Shown one piece after another: positions 17,007 to 25,801 of a DNA stretch of 42,939 bases. The DNA is from Deltaproteobacteria bacterium (GTDB lineage: Bacteria > Desulfobacterota > Desulfobacteria > Desulfobacterales > Desulfosarcinaceae). The notes under the pieces were generated by a model. The model worked only from the letters and a program-made list of their open reading frames with translations. It ran no database searches and had not been told where the DNA came from. Numbering within the stretch: position 1 is the first letter of the stretch; each line of letters opens with the position of its first letter. The position numbers were made by a program, and so were the translations under genes. The DNA lies in the NCBI GenBank assembly GCA_020444075.1, contig JAHLLR010000044.1, forward strand, positions 1 through 42,939. Direction: 5' to 3'.

Positions 17007-18193
17007 AAAAGCGACTTCGCATCATCCTGCCGATAGCCGTGGTTGCCCTGGCAGCGATTATCGCCTGGAACCTGCTGGTAAAGGAAAACGACGAAACCGG
17101 ACAGATCCTGTTGTCCGGAAACATTGACGTGACCCAGGTGGATCTGGCCTTCAAAGTTCCCGGTCGTCTCAGCCAGAGACTGGTGGACGAGGGGGACCGG
17201 GTCGAAAGCGGCCAGCGTCTGGCCGTATTGGATGACACGGATCAGCAGCTTCAATGGAAAAAAGCCAGCGCCGATGTCGACTATGCGTCGTCGGTCCTGG
17301 CGGAGCTTTCCGCCGGCAGTCGTCCCGAAGAAGTCCAACGCGCCAAGGCGCGCGTCAACCAGGCCCGCTTTGCTCTCAACGAACTGCAAAGCGGCAGTCG
17401 GCTGCAGGAAATCGCCGAGGCTGAAGCGGATCTTCAGCGGACCATGGCCGAAGAACGGACGGCCCAAAGCCAGCTGGAATTGGCCCAGGCCGATTATGCC
17501 CGCTATGAGGCCGTGTTCAAAGAAGGCGGCATCAGCCGACAGACGTTCGACGTCTATCGGACGCGTCTGATTTCAGCCCGCAATGCCGCGGAAGCAGCCG
17601 CATCAAGGCGGCAGGCCACCGGTCAGCGTCTAAGCCTGCGGCGAGAGGGCAGCCGCCGGGAGCAGATCAGTCAGGCCCGCTCGGCCCTGGCCCAGGCTGA
17701 GGCCGACTATGCCTTGGTCAAGGCCGGTCCCCGGCAGGAGGCCATCGATCAGGCCCGGGCGAGGAAAGCCGCAGCTCAGGCCGGTCTGGCCATTGCCCGT
17801 CAGCAACTGGCGGAGACCGAGCTGTTCAGTCCCTTTGAGGGTGTTGTACTGAGCACATCGGCCGAGCCCGGCCGCTACCTGAATCCCGGCACAACCGCTC
17901 TGACCGTTGGCGATATCAACGGTGTCTGGCTTCGCGCCTTCGTGTCCGAAAGCGACCTGGGCCGGATCAGGCTGGGCCAGTCTGCCGAGGTCACGGTCGA
18001 CGCCTACCCGGAACGCCGCTGGAACGGTCGCATCAGTTTCATCAGCAGCGCAGCGGAATTTACTCCCCGATCGGTCCAGACGTTCAAGGAACGGACCAAT
18101 CTGGTCTACCGCATCAAGATCCAGCTGGACAATCCGGACGGAGTGCTCAAGCCGGGCATGCCCGCCGATGCCGTCGTCGAGGCCGCCCCGTGA
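17003..18193 (+). CDS. ybhG: HlyD/YbhG-type membrane-fusion adaptor
   Basis: A 396-residue periplasmic adaptor. An N-terminal membrane anchor (about 5-25) is followed by the first half of a lipoyl-like domain, then a long Ala/Arg/Gln/Glu-rich coiled-coil hairpin (about 80-265), then ETELFSPFEGVVLS, where the lipoyl domain resumes, and a beta-barrel. It would bridge the inner-membrane ABC permeases and the TolC-like protein. The hairpin repeats a GSRxEE/GPRQEA-type motif, as in YbhG relatives. It starts on an ATGA overlap with the regulator and ends on a GTGA overlap with the ATPase. Confidence 0.9.
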   Translation: MKKRLRIILPIAVVALAAIIAWNLLVKENDETGQILLSGNIDVTQVDLAFKVPGRLSQRLVDEGDRVESGQRLAVLDDTDQQLQWKKASADVDYASSVLAELSAGSRPEEVQRAKARVNQARFALNELQSGSRLQEIAEAEADLQRTMAEERTAQSQLELAQADYARYEAVFKEGGISRQTFDVYRTRLISARNAAEAAASRRQATGQRLSLRREGSRREQISQARSALAQAEADYALVKAGPRQEAIDQARARKAAAQAGLAIARQQLAETELFSPFEGVVLSTSAEPGRYLNPGTTALTVGDINGVWLRAFVSESDLGRIRLGQSAEVTVDAYPERRWNGRISFISSAAEFTPRSVQTFKERTNLVYRIKIQLDNPDGVLKPGMPADAVVEAAP

Positions 18194-20142
18194 ACACCTG
18201 CACCGAAGAGACGGCTATTCTGGCCGAGCATCTGTCCCGATCCTTCGGCAGCCTGCCGGCGGTGGAGGACCTGTCCCTGTGCGTGAACCGGGGCGAAATT
18301 TACGGCCTGGTCGGGCCGGACGGTGCCGGTAAGACCACGACCCTGCGCATGCTGGCCGGCCTGCTGGATCCTTCCGGCGGCCGGGCGCGGGTGGCCGGGT
18401 GCGACCTGCCGGAGCAAGGTGCCGACGTCAAAACGCATTTGGCCTACATGAGCCAGCGCTTCGGACTTTATCCGGACCTGACCGTGGATGAAAACATCAA
18501 CTTTTACGCCGATCTTTACGGCATGTCCCGCGGGGAACGGGCGGTGCGCCTGGAAGAACTGCTGGATTTTTCCAACATGCGGCCCTTCCGCAACCGTCAG
18601 GCCGCAAAGCTTTCGGGAGGCATGAAGCAGAAGCTTCAACTGATCTGCGCCCTGATTCACACCCCCGAGGTACTCTTGCTGGACGAACCCACCAACGGCG
18701 TGGATCCGGTCAGCCGCCGGGATTTCTGGCGCATCCTCTACCGCATGCTCAAGGGGGGGGTGGCCATCCTGGTCACCACCGCCTACCTGGACGAAGCCGA
18801 ACGCTGCAACCGTATCGGGCTGATGGACCGGGGACGGATTCTGGTGCAGGACAGCCCCGAAAAGGTTCGACAATCCATGCCCATGAATCTCCTGGCCCTG
18901 CGCAGCGGGCAGCCCCGGCAGGCCTGCCGGATTCTGCGCCGGGATCTGGCTGACGCCGTCAGCGTGGATCTTTTCGGGAACAGCATCCACATCGTCTGCC
19001 GGGACCTGGATCAAACCATTGGCATGGCCAGCACCCTATTGGAAAAAGAAAAAATTTCGATTGATGAAATTCGCCGGATCCCCCCCAGCCTCGAGGACGT
19101 CTTCGTCAACACGATCGCTGCCCCTCGGCAAGACGACCCCGGTTCGATGTCGGTAAAGGTCACCGCCGAGCCACATCCACCCGAACCGTCGCAGGACGTC
19201 GAGGCAGTCCAGGTTAAGGACCTGACTCGCCGATTCGGCGACTTTGTGGCTGTAGACCGTCTCAACCTGGCCGTGTCGTCGGGTGAGATATTCGGGTTCC
19301 TGGGACCCAACGGTGCCGGGAAAAGCACCACCATCCGCATGCTCTGCGGATTGCTCAGCCCCTCCGAGGGGGGCGGCCGGGTGGCCGGGTGCGACATTGT
19401 CGGCCAGGCCGAAGCCATCAAACAGCGCATCGGCTACATGAGCCAGAAATTCTCACTGTATGAAGATCTCACGGTGGCCGAAAACATCCATTTTTACGGT
19501 GGCATATACGGCCTGGAGGGCCGACGGCTGTCCGAGAGGAAGGCCTGGGCCATCCGTATGGCCGGCCTCGAAGGGAGAGAGAATCAACCGACCCGGCTGC
19601 TGGCCGGCGGTTGGAGGCAGCGTCTGGCCCTGGCCTGCGCCATCCTGCACCGGCCGCCCATCGTCTTTCTCGACGAACCCACCAGCGGTGTGGACCCCTT
19701 GAGCCGGCGACGGTTCTGGGACCTGATCTACGACATGGCCGGCCGTGGACGCACCGTGTTCGTCACCACCCACTATATGGAAGAAGCCGAATACTGCGAC
19801 CGGGTGGCCATGATCTACCGGGGACGGATGATCGCCCTGGGCACCCCCCGGGAACTGAAAAACCGATTGGTCGACGAAACCATCCTGGACGTACGCTGCC
19901 CGCGGCCCCAGGACCTCATGGATCCATTGTCGGCCGTTGAAGGCATACGGGATGTAGCCCTGTTCGGTGCCGGCCTCCACCTGAAGGTTGACGACGCGGA
20001 CATCGCGCAGCGACGTATCCGCCGGCTGACCGACGGCTTGAACCGGTCGGATGTCTCCGTGACACGCATCGACCCCACCATGGAAGATGTCTTTGTCGCC
20101 CTTATCGAAAAGGAGGACCGCCACCATGGCAAGGAGCAATGA
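18190..20142 (+). CDS. ybhF: Double ABC ATPase (YbhF-like) of the efflux system
   Basis: 650 residues holding two fused nucleotide-binding domains. NBD1 (about 8-235) has Walker A GPDGAGKT (42-49), signature LSGGMKQKL and Walker B LLLDEPTNGVDP, but TTAY where the H-loop usually reads TTHY. NBD2 (about 335-560) has Walker A GPNGAGKS, a degenerate signature LLAGGWRQRLA, Walker B VFLDEPTSGVDP and an intact TTHY H-loop. E. coli YbhF is likewise a two-domain ATPase. The GTG start overlaps the adaptor stop (GTGA). It would power the two following permeases. The drug or ion exported is not evident. Confidence 0.9.
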   Translation: MNTCTEETAILAEHLSRSFGSLPAVEDLSLCVNRGEIYGLVGPDGAGKTTTLRMLAGLLDPSGGRARVAGCDLPEQGADVKTHLAYMSQRFGLYPDLTVDENINFYADLYGMSRGERAVRLEELLDFSNMRPFRNRQAAKLSGGMKQKLQLICALIHTPEVLLLDEPTNGVDPVSRRDFWRILYRMLKGGVAILVTTAYLDEAERCNRIGLMDRGRILVQDSPEKVRQSMPMNLLALRSGQPRQACRILRRDLADAVSVDLFGNSIHIVCRDLDQTIGMASTLLEKEKISIDEIRRIPPSLEDVFVNTIAAPRQDDPGSMSVKVTAEPHPPEPSQDVEAVQVKDLTRRFGDFVAVDRLNLAVSSGEIFGFLGPNGAGKSTTIRMLCGLLSPSEGGGRVAGCDIVGQAEAIKQRIGYMSQKFSLYEDLTVAENIHFYGGIYGLEGRRLSERKAWAIRMAGLEGRENQPTRLLAGGWRQRLALACAILHRPPIVFLDEPTSGVDPLSRRRFWDLIYDMAGRGRTVFVTTHYMEEAEYCDRVAMIYRGRMIALGTPRELKNRLVDETILDVRCPRPQDLMDPLSAVEGIRDVALFGAGLHLKVDDADIAQRRIRRLTDGLNRSDVSVTRIDPTMEDVFVALIEKEDRHHGKEQ

Positions 20143-20184
20143 TCTCCGGATTGGACGCCTGGGCGATCGGCGAAGGAGAGTCCC

Positions 20185-21312
20185 ATGAAGCTGCAGCGTT
20201 TCGTCGCCGTGGCACGCAAGGAGTTCATCCACGTGGTTCGCGATTGGCGCAGCCTGGTGCTGGCCATCGCCATCCCCATGCTCCTCATCGCCCTGTTCGG
20301 TTATGCCCTGACCATGGACCTCAAGAATGTCCCCACCGCTGTCTGGGATCAGTCACGCACCGCCGAGAGCCGTGAACTGCGCGGCCTGTTCGACGGCTCG
20401 GCCTATTTTTCGGTCGACCATTTCGTGGAAGGCTACCGGGACCTCACCGACCTGCTCGATGCCGGCACCGTCATGGTCGCCCTGGTGATCCCCGTCGATT
20501 TTGCGGATCGCATCCGCACCGGCCGCGCGGTTGAAATCCAGGCCCTGATCGATGGCTCCGACGCCAACAACGCCATTCTGGCCCTCGGCTATATCAATGC
20601 CATCGGCCGGATATACAACGACCGGATGCACACCGCGGCAGGTATCTTTCAGGGCCTTGCGGGACAGGTAGCCCTCGAACCGCGCGCCTGGTACAACCCG
20701 GATATGGAAAGCCGCAATGTCATCATCCCCGGCATCATCGCCCTGGTGATGGTGGTCATCGCCGCCATGCTCACCAGCGTCACCATGGCCCGGGAGTGGG
20801 AGACCGGCACCATGGAGCAGCTCATCAGCACCCCCATCCGGGTTCCTGAACTGGTGCTGGGCAAAGTGGTGCCCTACTTTGTCATCGGATTGGCGGACGT
20901 GGCCATCGCCGTAGCCATGGGTCGCTGGATTTTCGAGGTACCCCTGCGCGGCAGCACCGGCCTGCTGTTTCTTTCCGCATCGGTTTTTCTCACCGGCGCC
21001 CTGTTTCTGGGCCTGCTGCTCAGCATCGTGCTCAAAACCCAGGTGCTGGCCAATCAGATTGCCCTGTTCACCGGATACCTGCCCACCTTGATGCTTTCCG
21101 GGTTTGTCTTCGGCATCTACAACATGCCGGCGGCAATCCAGGCCATCACCTTCATCGTGCCGGCCCGCTATTTCATCGCCTTGCTGCGGGGCATTTTTCT
21201 CAAGGGCATCGGCCTGGAGATCCTCTGGTTGAACGCCGCCCTGTTGGCACTTTATGCCGCGGTGATGGTCGTCCTCTCCCACCGAAAAATGAAGCTTAAA
21301 CTGGAGGGATGA
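20185..21312 (+). CDS. ybhS: ABC-2 permease (YbhS-like)
   Basis: A 375-residue ABC-2 family permease. One N-terminal helix (about 25-43) is followed by a large extracytoplasmic domain, then about five helices from residue 175 onward with MAREWETGTMEQLISTPI, the conserved ABC-2 motif. AAGGAG precedes the ATG. It lies 42 bp after the ATPase and 3 bp before a related permease, with which it probably forms a heterodimer. Confidence 0.9.
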   Translation: MKLQRFVAVARKEFIHVVRDWRSLVLAIAIPMLLIALFGYALTMDLKNVPTAVWDQSRTAESRELRGLFDGSAYFSVDHFVEGYRDLTDLLDAGTVMVALVIPVDFADRIRTGRAVEIQALIDGSDANNAILALGYINAIGRIYNDRMHTAAGIFQGLAGQVALEPRAWYNPDMESRNVIIPGIIALVMVVIAAMLTSVTMAREWETGTMEQLISTPIRVPELVLGKVVPYFVIGLADVAIAVAMGRWIFEVPLRGSTGLLFLSASVFLTGALFLGLLLSIVLKTQVLANQIALFTGYLPTLMLSGFVFGIYNMPAAIQAITFIVPARYFIALLRGIFLKGIGLEILWLNAALLALYAAVMVVLSHRKMKLKLEG

Positions 21313-21315
21313 ACC

Positions 21316-22437
21316 ATGCTCCTGCGCATTCGACAGATGCTGATCAAAGAGTTTCTGCAGATGTTCCGGGATGTGCGCATGCGCCTGGTGGTGCTGGTCA
21401 TGCCCCTGGTGCAGATGACCGTGCTGGCTTTTGCCCTGACCACGGACGTGAAACACATCAGCACGGCGATGGTCGACCCGGACAACAGCCCGGAAAGCCA
21501 CCGGCTGGCGGATGAATTCACCGCCGGAAACTATTTTACGATCACCCACCGGCTGGCCTCCGACAACCGGGTCCAGGGCCTGCTGGATGCCGGACGGGTA
21601 AGGGCGGTAATCCGCATTCCGCAGCATTTTTCAGGCGATATCCGCTCGGGCAAGGCGACAACCGTGCAGATACTGGTGGACGGCACCATGAGCAACGATG
21701 CCGCCGTGACCCTCAATTATGCCAGTCAGGCCGTGGCCCATTTCAACAACCGGCTGGCCGTCGAACGGACCGGCGCCGCCGCGTCAGTTGCCGGCCCCAT
21801 GGATATCCGTACACGGGCCTGGTACAACCCCAACCTGGAGAGTAAATACTACTACGTCCCCGGCCTGATCGCCGTCATGCTGATCCTGATCGGCCTGGTG
21901 CTCACCTCCATGGCCATCGTCCGGGAAAAGGAGATCGGCACCATCGAGCAGGTGATGGTCACACCGATCCGGCGGCTGGAGTTCATCCTGGGCAAAACAC
22001 TGCCCTTTCTGGCGACCGGCATGGTCACCATGACCCTGATGTTCCTCATCGCCCGCCTGATCTTCGGCATCCGGATCCAGGGAAGCCTAACGCTGCTCTA
22101 TGCGACGGCGACAATATACATACTGGGGAACCTGGGCCTGGCCCTGCTGGTAAGCGTCACCGCCCGCACGCAGCAGCAGGCCCTGCTCACGGCCTTTTTC
22201 ATCCTGGTCCCCTCCATTTTGCTCAGCGGCTTCATCTTTCCCATCCGTAACATGCCGGAGGTCATCCAGTGGTTCACCGTGCTCAACCCCATGCGCTGGT
22301 TCCTGCAGATCCTTCACGGTATCGTGGTCAAAGGGGTAGGGTTCCGCATCCTGTGGCTGCCCATCGGGGCGCAGGTGATCCTGGCCACCTTTTTCCTCAC
22401 CCTGGCCGTAGCGCGGTTTAAAAAAACATTGGAATAA
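21316..22437 (+). CDS. ybhR: ABC-2 permease (YbhR-like)
   Basis: A 373-residue paralogue of the preceding permease with the same layout: an N-terminal helix, a large extracytoplasmic domain and a C-terminal helical bundle with IVREKEIGTIEQVMVTPI. Shared motifs (ARAWYNP versus TRAWYNP, SGF(V/I)FxIxNMP) show the pair arose by duplication. It starts 3 bp after the first permease's stop. The export substrate cannot be deduced. E. coli YbhFSR has been linked to drug and Na+/H+ efflux. Confidence 0.9.
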   Translation: MLLRIRQMLIKEFLQMFRDVRMRLVVLVMPLVQMTVLAFALTTDVKHISTAMVDPDNSPESHRLADEFTAGNYFTITHRLASDNRVQGLLDAGRVRAVIRIPQHFSGDIRSGKATTVQILVDGTMSNDAAVTLNYASQAVAHFNNRLAVERTGAAASVAGPMDIRTRAWYNPNLESKYYYVPGLIAVMLILIGLVLTSMAIVREKEIGTIEQVMVTPIRRLEFILGKTLPFLATGMVTMTLMFLIARLIFGIRIQGSLTLLYATATIYILGNLGLALLVSVTARTQQQALLTAFFILVPSILLSGFIFPIRNMPEVIQWFTVLNPMRWFLQILHGIVVKGVGFRILWLPIGAQVILATFFLTLAVARFKKTLE

Positions 22438-22461
22438 GGTCTACCTTCAGGAGAAGAATCG

Positions 22462-23787
22462 ATGCGAAAGTTAGAGATCATTATCGTCATGTTGCTGATC
22501 GGCGTCAACGTCTCAATGGCAGCGCCGGTGACCATCGATGACGCCGTCCGGGAGGCCCTTGCAAACAACCCGCTGATCCGGCGAGACATGGACTATCGGC
22601 AGGCGGCAGCCTTCGGCGAACGGGAAGCCCGCGCGGATTATTTTCCCAAGCTCTCCACGGCCTATACGTATCAGAACCTGGCTGAAGCACCGTTTGTCAA
22701 TATCATGGGCAACCAGGTGGTCACCAACAGTCGGGACCAGCACCACTGGGAAGTGGTCCTGAGCCAGCCCCTGTTTTCCGGTTTCGCCATCAGCGCCCGT
22801 CACCGCCTGGCCGAACTGGGCCTGGAGACGCGCGAACTGGAATTGCAGCAGACCCGTCAGGCCGTCGCCCTGCAGGTCAGGCAGCGCTGCTACGATCTGC
22901 TCATGGCCGAGAGAGCGCTCACGGTGGCCGAAAGCCGCGAGGCAGCCCTGGCCGCCCATGAAGCCGATGTGCGCAAGTTCCATGAAAGCGGACTGGTCCC
23001 ATTGAACGATCTGCTCAAGGCCCAGGTCGCCCGGGCCGATGCCCTTCAGCAGCGACATCGGGCGGAAGCGGGCATCAGAAACGTCCGTTCAGCCCTGTGC
23101 CTGCTGCTGGGGAGGGATTACGGAAGTGACATCGAGATCGCAGATATCAGCCCTTCAATGCCCTGGTCACCGATGTTAAACGACCAGGTCGAACAGGCCC
23201 TCAACGCAAGGCCGGAAGTTGCCGTGCTGAAACAGTCGATCCAATCCAAGCAGAACGAAAAGGTTCTGGCGAGAAGTGAGTATTTTCCCCGTATCGACCT
23301 GCTGGGTAAATACCAGCAGGATGGAGGTGACCCGGGGGCCGTTAACAATGATTATTCCAACCAGTATAATACCATTCTGGGGGTTCAGGCTCACTGGACC
23401 TTTTTCGAATTCGGAAAAACACATGCCCGTTCGGCCAAAATCAATGCCGAACAACGGGCGTTAATGCAGGCGCTGGAAAAAATCCAGGATGACATCAGAC
23501 TCCAGGTCATCCAGGCCCGTCTCGACCTCGATGTGGCCGCCAGGAATATCGAGAGCGCTCAAACCGCTCTGGATCAGGCCCGGGAGCACTGGCGCATCAC
23601 CAATCTGCTCTATCAGCAGCAATTGACCACCTCCACTGAAGTGCTCGACGCGCGCAGCTACCTTGACCGCGCAGAGAGCGCCTATTTTGAGGCGCGCTAT
23701 GGATACGGCAGCGCCTCAGCCCGGCTGGCATGGGCAATGGGAGAAAAGAACCCGGACGACGGCGGACAGCGGTCGCAAGGAAATTAG
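22462..23787 (+). CDS. TolC-family outer-membrane factor
   Basis: 441 residues with a cleavable signal peptide (about 1-20, ending SMAAP). Two repeated outer-membrane-efflux-protein halves follow, with long amphipathic helices. The family's early motif is seen as AVREALANNPLIRRD. It would form the trimeric outer-membrane channel for the operon. E. coli ybhGFSR lacks a dedicated gene and uses TolC, so this operon is self-contained. AGGAG precedes the ATG, 24 bp after the permease. Confidence 0.9.
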   Translation: MRKLEIIIVMLLIGVNVSMAAPVTIDDAVREALANNPLIRRDMDYRQAAAFGEREARADYFPKLSTAYTYQNLAEAPFVNIMGNQVVTNSRDQHHWEVVLSQPLFSGFAISARHRLAELGLETRELELQQTRQAVALQVRQRCYDLLMAERALTVAESREAALAAHEADVRKFHESGLVPLNDLLKAQVARADALQQRHRAEAGIRNVRSALCLLLGRDYGSDIEIADISPSMPWSPMLNDQVEQALNARPEVAVLKQSIQSKQNEKVLARSEYFPRIDLLGKYQQDGGDPGAVNNDYSNQYNTILGVQAHWTFFEFGKTHARSAKINAEQRALMQALEKIQDDIRLQVIQARLDLDVAARNIESAQTALDQAREHWRITNLLYQQQLTTSTEVLDARSYLDRAESAYFEARYGYGSASARLAWAMGEKNPDDGGQRSQGN

Positions 23788-23952
23788 GGCGGGGTGTCTT
23801 CTGCGTCCGCCGAAATAACCGGACCGACTCGATCACCACATAGTCCTGAACCGGGCCACCCCCCATAAACCCTATGGAGTTGACGCGAGGCACCGGGCGG
23901 TAGTAAGGTCGCATTCTTCAGACCAACGGCGAATCGACGAAAGTGAATCAAT

Positions 23953-24813
23953 ATGGAAGGTTTTCTTTACTGGTGGCAGCATCTGCCGGAGCATATGGAT
24001 CCGGTGATCCTGGAGATCGGCAGCTTCAGATTGCAGTACTACGGGCTCATGTACATCGTGGCCTTTGCCTTCACCTATATCCTGGCCAGCCATCGCATCC
24101 GGCGGGAGGACCGTTTTCAGATCAATGTCGATCAACTCCAGGGGCTCATGACGGCCATGATCCTGGGCCTGATCATCGGCGCCCGTCTGGGCTACGTACT
24201 CTTCTACAACTTCTCGTACTACCTGCACCATCCGCTGGAGGTCGTCCTGCCCTTTGAATTTTCCGGCGGCTTCCGGTTTACCGGTATCACCGGCATGTCT
24301 TATCACGGCGGACTCATCGGGGTGGTCCTGGCTACAATCATTTTCGTGCGCAAAAACCGGTTGGATTTTTTCAGCATGGCCGATCTCATCGTACCCTGCA
24401 TTCCGTTGGGATACACGTTCGGCCGTCTGGGAAACTTTATCAACGGCGAGCTTTTCGGACGGGTAACCACCCATCCCATCGGCATGTTTTTCCCCTTTGC
24501 GCCGGGTCCCGGCCGGCGGCATCCCTCACAGCTTTACGAAGCCTTTTTCGAAGGCATCGTGCTCTTTATTGTCCTGTGGGCGGCCAAAAGCCGGGTCACC
24601 ACCCGCGGCGCCATGTTGGCCCTCTATCTCATGGGATACGGACTGGTGCGTTTTTTCATCGAGTATGCGCGCCAGCCAGATGCACAATTAGGTTTTATCT
24701 TATACTCCCTGTCCATGGGACAACTGCTGTGCATGGCCATGATTCTGGCCGGCGGCCTGCTGCTGCTCTATCTGAAAAAGCAATCCCGCATTCAACCAAA
24801 AGAAAAAACCTGA
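23953..24813 (+). CDS. lgt: Prolipoprotein diacylglyceryl transferase
   Basis: A 286-residue inner-membrane enzyme that moves diacylglycerol from phosphatidylglycerol onto the lipobox cysteine of prolipoproteins. The Lgt signature GRLGNFINGELFGR is intact. The MSYHGGLIG loop contains the essential His, and HPSQLYEA follows. About seven hydrophobic segments are visible. The window's lipoproteins (aapJ-like and the 39203 gene) would be substrates. It faces the DUF3124 gene tail to tail. Confidence 0.95.
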   Translation: MEGFLYWWQHLPEHMDPVILEIGSFRLQYYGLMYIVAFAFTYILASHRIRREDRFQINVDQLQGLMTAMILGLIIGARLGYVLFYNFSYYLHHPLEVVLPFEFSGGFRFTGITGMSYHGGLIGVVLATIIFVRKNRLDFFSMADLIVPCIPLGYTFGRLGNFINGELFGRVTTHPIGMFFPFAPGPGRRHPSQLYEAFFEGIVLFIVLWAAKSRVTTRGAMLALYLMGYGLVRFFIEYARQPDAQLGFILYSLSMGQLLCMAMILAGGLLLLYLKKQSRIQPKEKT

Positions 24814-24893
24814 AAAGCAGCCGGGATCTTGAACTCGCAACCCATGTGGGCGTTCTAATTGTATGTCCCATAGTGTTCGTTCAGAAACGGCAT

Positions 24894-25388
24894 CTATGGG
24901 GAAATGGCTTCAAGGACCCTCCCCCGGGAGGTGAAAGAGATCCCCTGCTGGGTCTTGGTGCTGATCATCACCGACTCGATCAGCGGCTCGACCACCGGTT
25001 TTTCCGACTGCCATTTGATGATGAATTTGGCGCCGGACCCTCCGCTTTTATCCGATTCAGGCACGACGTAACGTTGGGTGGCCATGGCGTTGAGGGATAC
25101 GTCCTTGTCCAGATAATGTTTCAGAAATTTTCCCTCGGAGTCGTAATAATCCACCGCTGTCAGCAAAATGGCATGCCGGGTATCCGTATTACGGATGCTC
25201 AGGGTGGCGGCCAGGTAAAACGGCTGCTCGCGGTCGCCGCTGTAGATATGCGAATAGACCGGCACATAGACGGTCTGGCCCTTGAAAAGCTGCATCTCTG
25301 CGCCAGCTGCTCGGGTCATGAGACAACTCATCGCTGTCAGCAGAACGAATACGATCGAGATGGGTTTGGTGATGACTGGTTGGACCAT
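24894..25388 (-). CDS. DUF3124 exported protein
   Basis: 164 residues with an N-terminal signal peptide (about 1-30, ending TRAAGAEM). The DUF3124 domain follows, recognised from QTVYVPVYSHIYSGD, an LAATLSIRNTD strand and VDYYDSEGKFLKHYL. Function is unknown; members are probably periplasmic. ATG 25388 is preferred because GGAGGG lies before it, and ten further in-frame codons upstream lack support. A Cys lies within the signal region but no good lipobox is seen. Confidence 0.8.
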   Translation of the reverse strand: MVQPVITKPISIVFVLLTAMSCLMTRAAGAEMQLFKGQTVYVPVYSHIYSGDREQPFYLAATLSIRNTDTRHAILLTAVDYYDSEGKFLKHYLDKDVSLNAMATQRYVVPESDKSGGSGAKFIIKWQSEKPVVEPLIESVMISTKTQQGISFTSRGRVLEAISP

Positions 25389-25801
25389 CGAACGCCCTCC
25401 CTCCAGGGGTAAATGCAAGCATGGTCAAGATGCGGCCAAAGAAATTCGTTTTGACAGTTGTACCAGCATCCATGGGGCAAAATCAATCGAGGATCGGCGG
25501 CAATCAGATTAAACCCGCCGGCCATTCCACCCGCAGACCTTGATTTTTCCGCAAACCGTGACGCGGTTGCCCATATTGATATTCCGTTTACAGGAGGATC
25601 GGATGGAAAAGAGGGTCCTGATCGCCGAACAGGGCTGTATCGTGGCCAATACGCTGAAGCCGTTCAGGGATGCCAAGAATTCGCTTGCCTGACCGTCGGA
25701 AATACCCATGGAAGGGGTGCGGTCAATGCAACCGGCAGTATGTACCGGTATCTGGCAGCATCCCTTCAATTTTCCAATTTCAGCGTTGCCGATCCCGCAA
25801 T
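25389..25801. other. 413-bp gap between the DUF3124 gene and rarA
   Basis: This stretch lies upstream of the DUF3124 gene and downstream of rarA. Apart from the short ORF at 25603-25692 I see no protein, RNA gene, repeat or clear terminator. The longer overlapping ORFs on both strands here have no ribosome sites or recognisable content. Confidence 0.5.
25603..25692 (+). CDS. Possible 29-residue ORF with strong ribosome site
   Basis: AGGAGG stands 6 bp before an ATG that opens MEKRVLIAEQGCIV and ends 29 codons later. The start resembles that of a response-regulator receiver, so it may be the stub of a truncated gene. It could equally be a small peptide gene or chance. Confidence 0.3.
   Translation: MEKRVLIAEQGCIVANTLKPFRDAKNSLA

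Noticed and set aside
18106-19014. 302-codon minus-strand ORF opposite the ATPase gene
   Set aside because: No domain or ribosome site, and the plus-strand frame has all the ABC motifs.
20353-21627. Long minus-strand ORF (424 codons) opposite the two ABC-2 permeases
   Set aside because: Rich in His, Gln, Gly and Asp, without recognisable domains, and lying opposite two well-supported genes. It is an artefact of codon bias.
24866-24902. Inverted repeat TCCCATAG/CTATGGGGA as an lgt terminator
   Set aside because: Short stem with a 20-base loop and no T-tract; one arm lies in the end of the DUF3124 gene.
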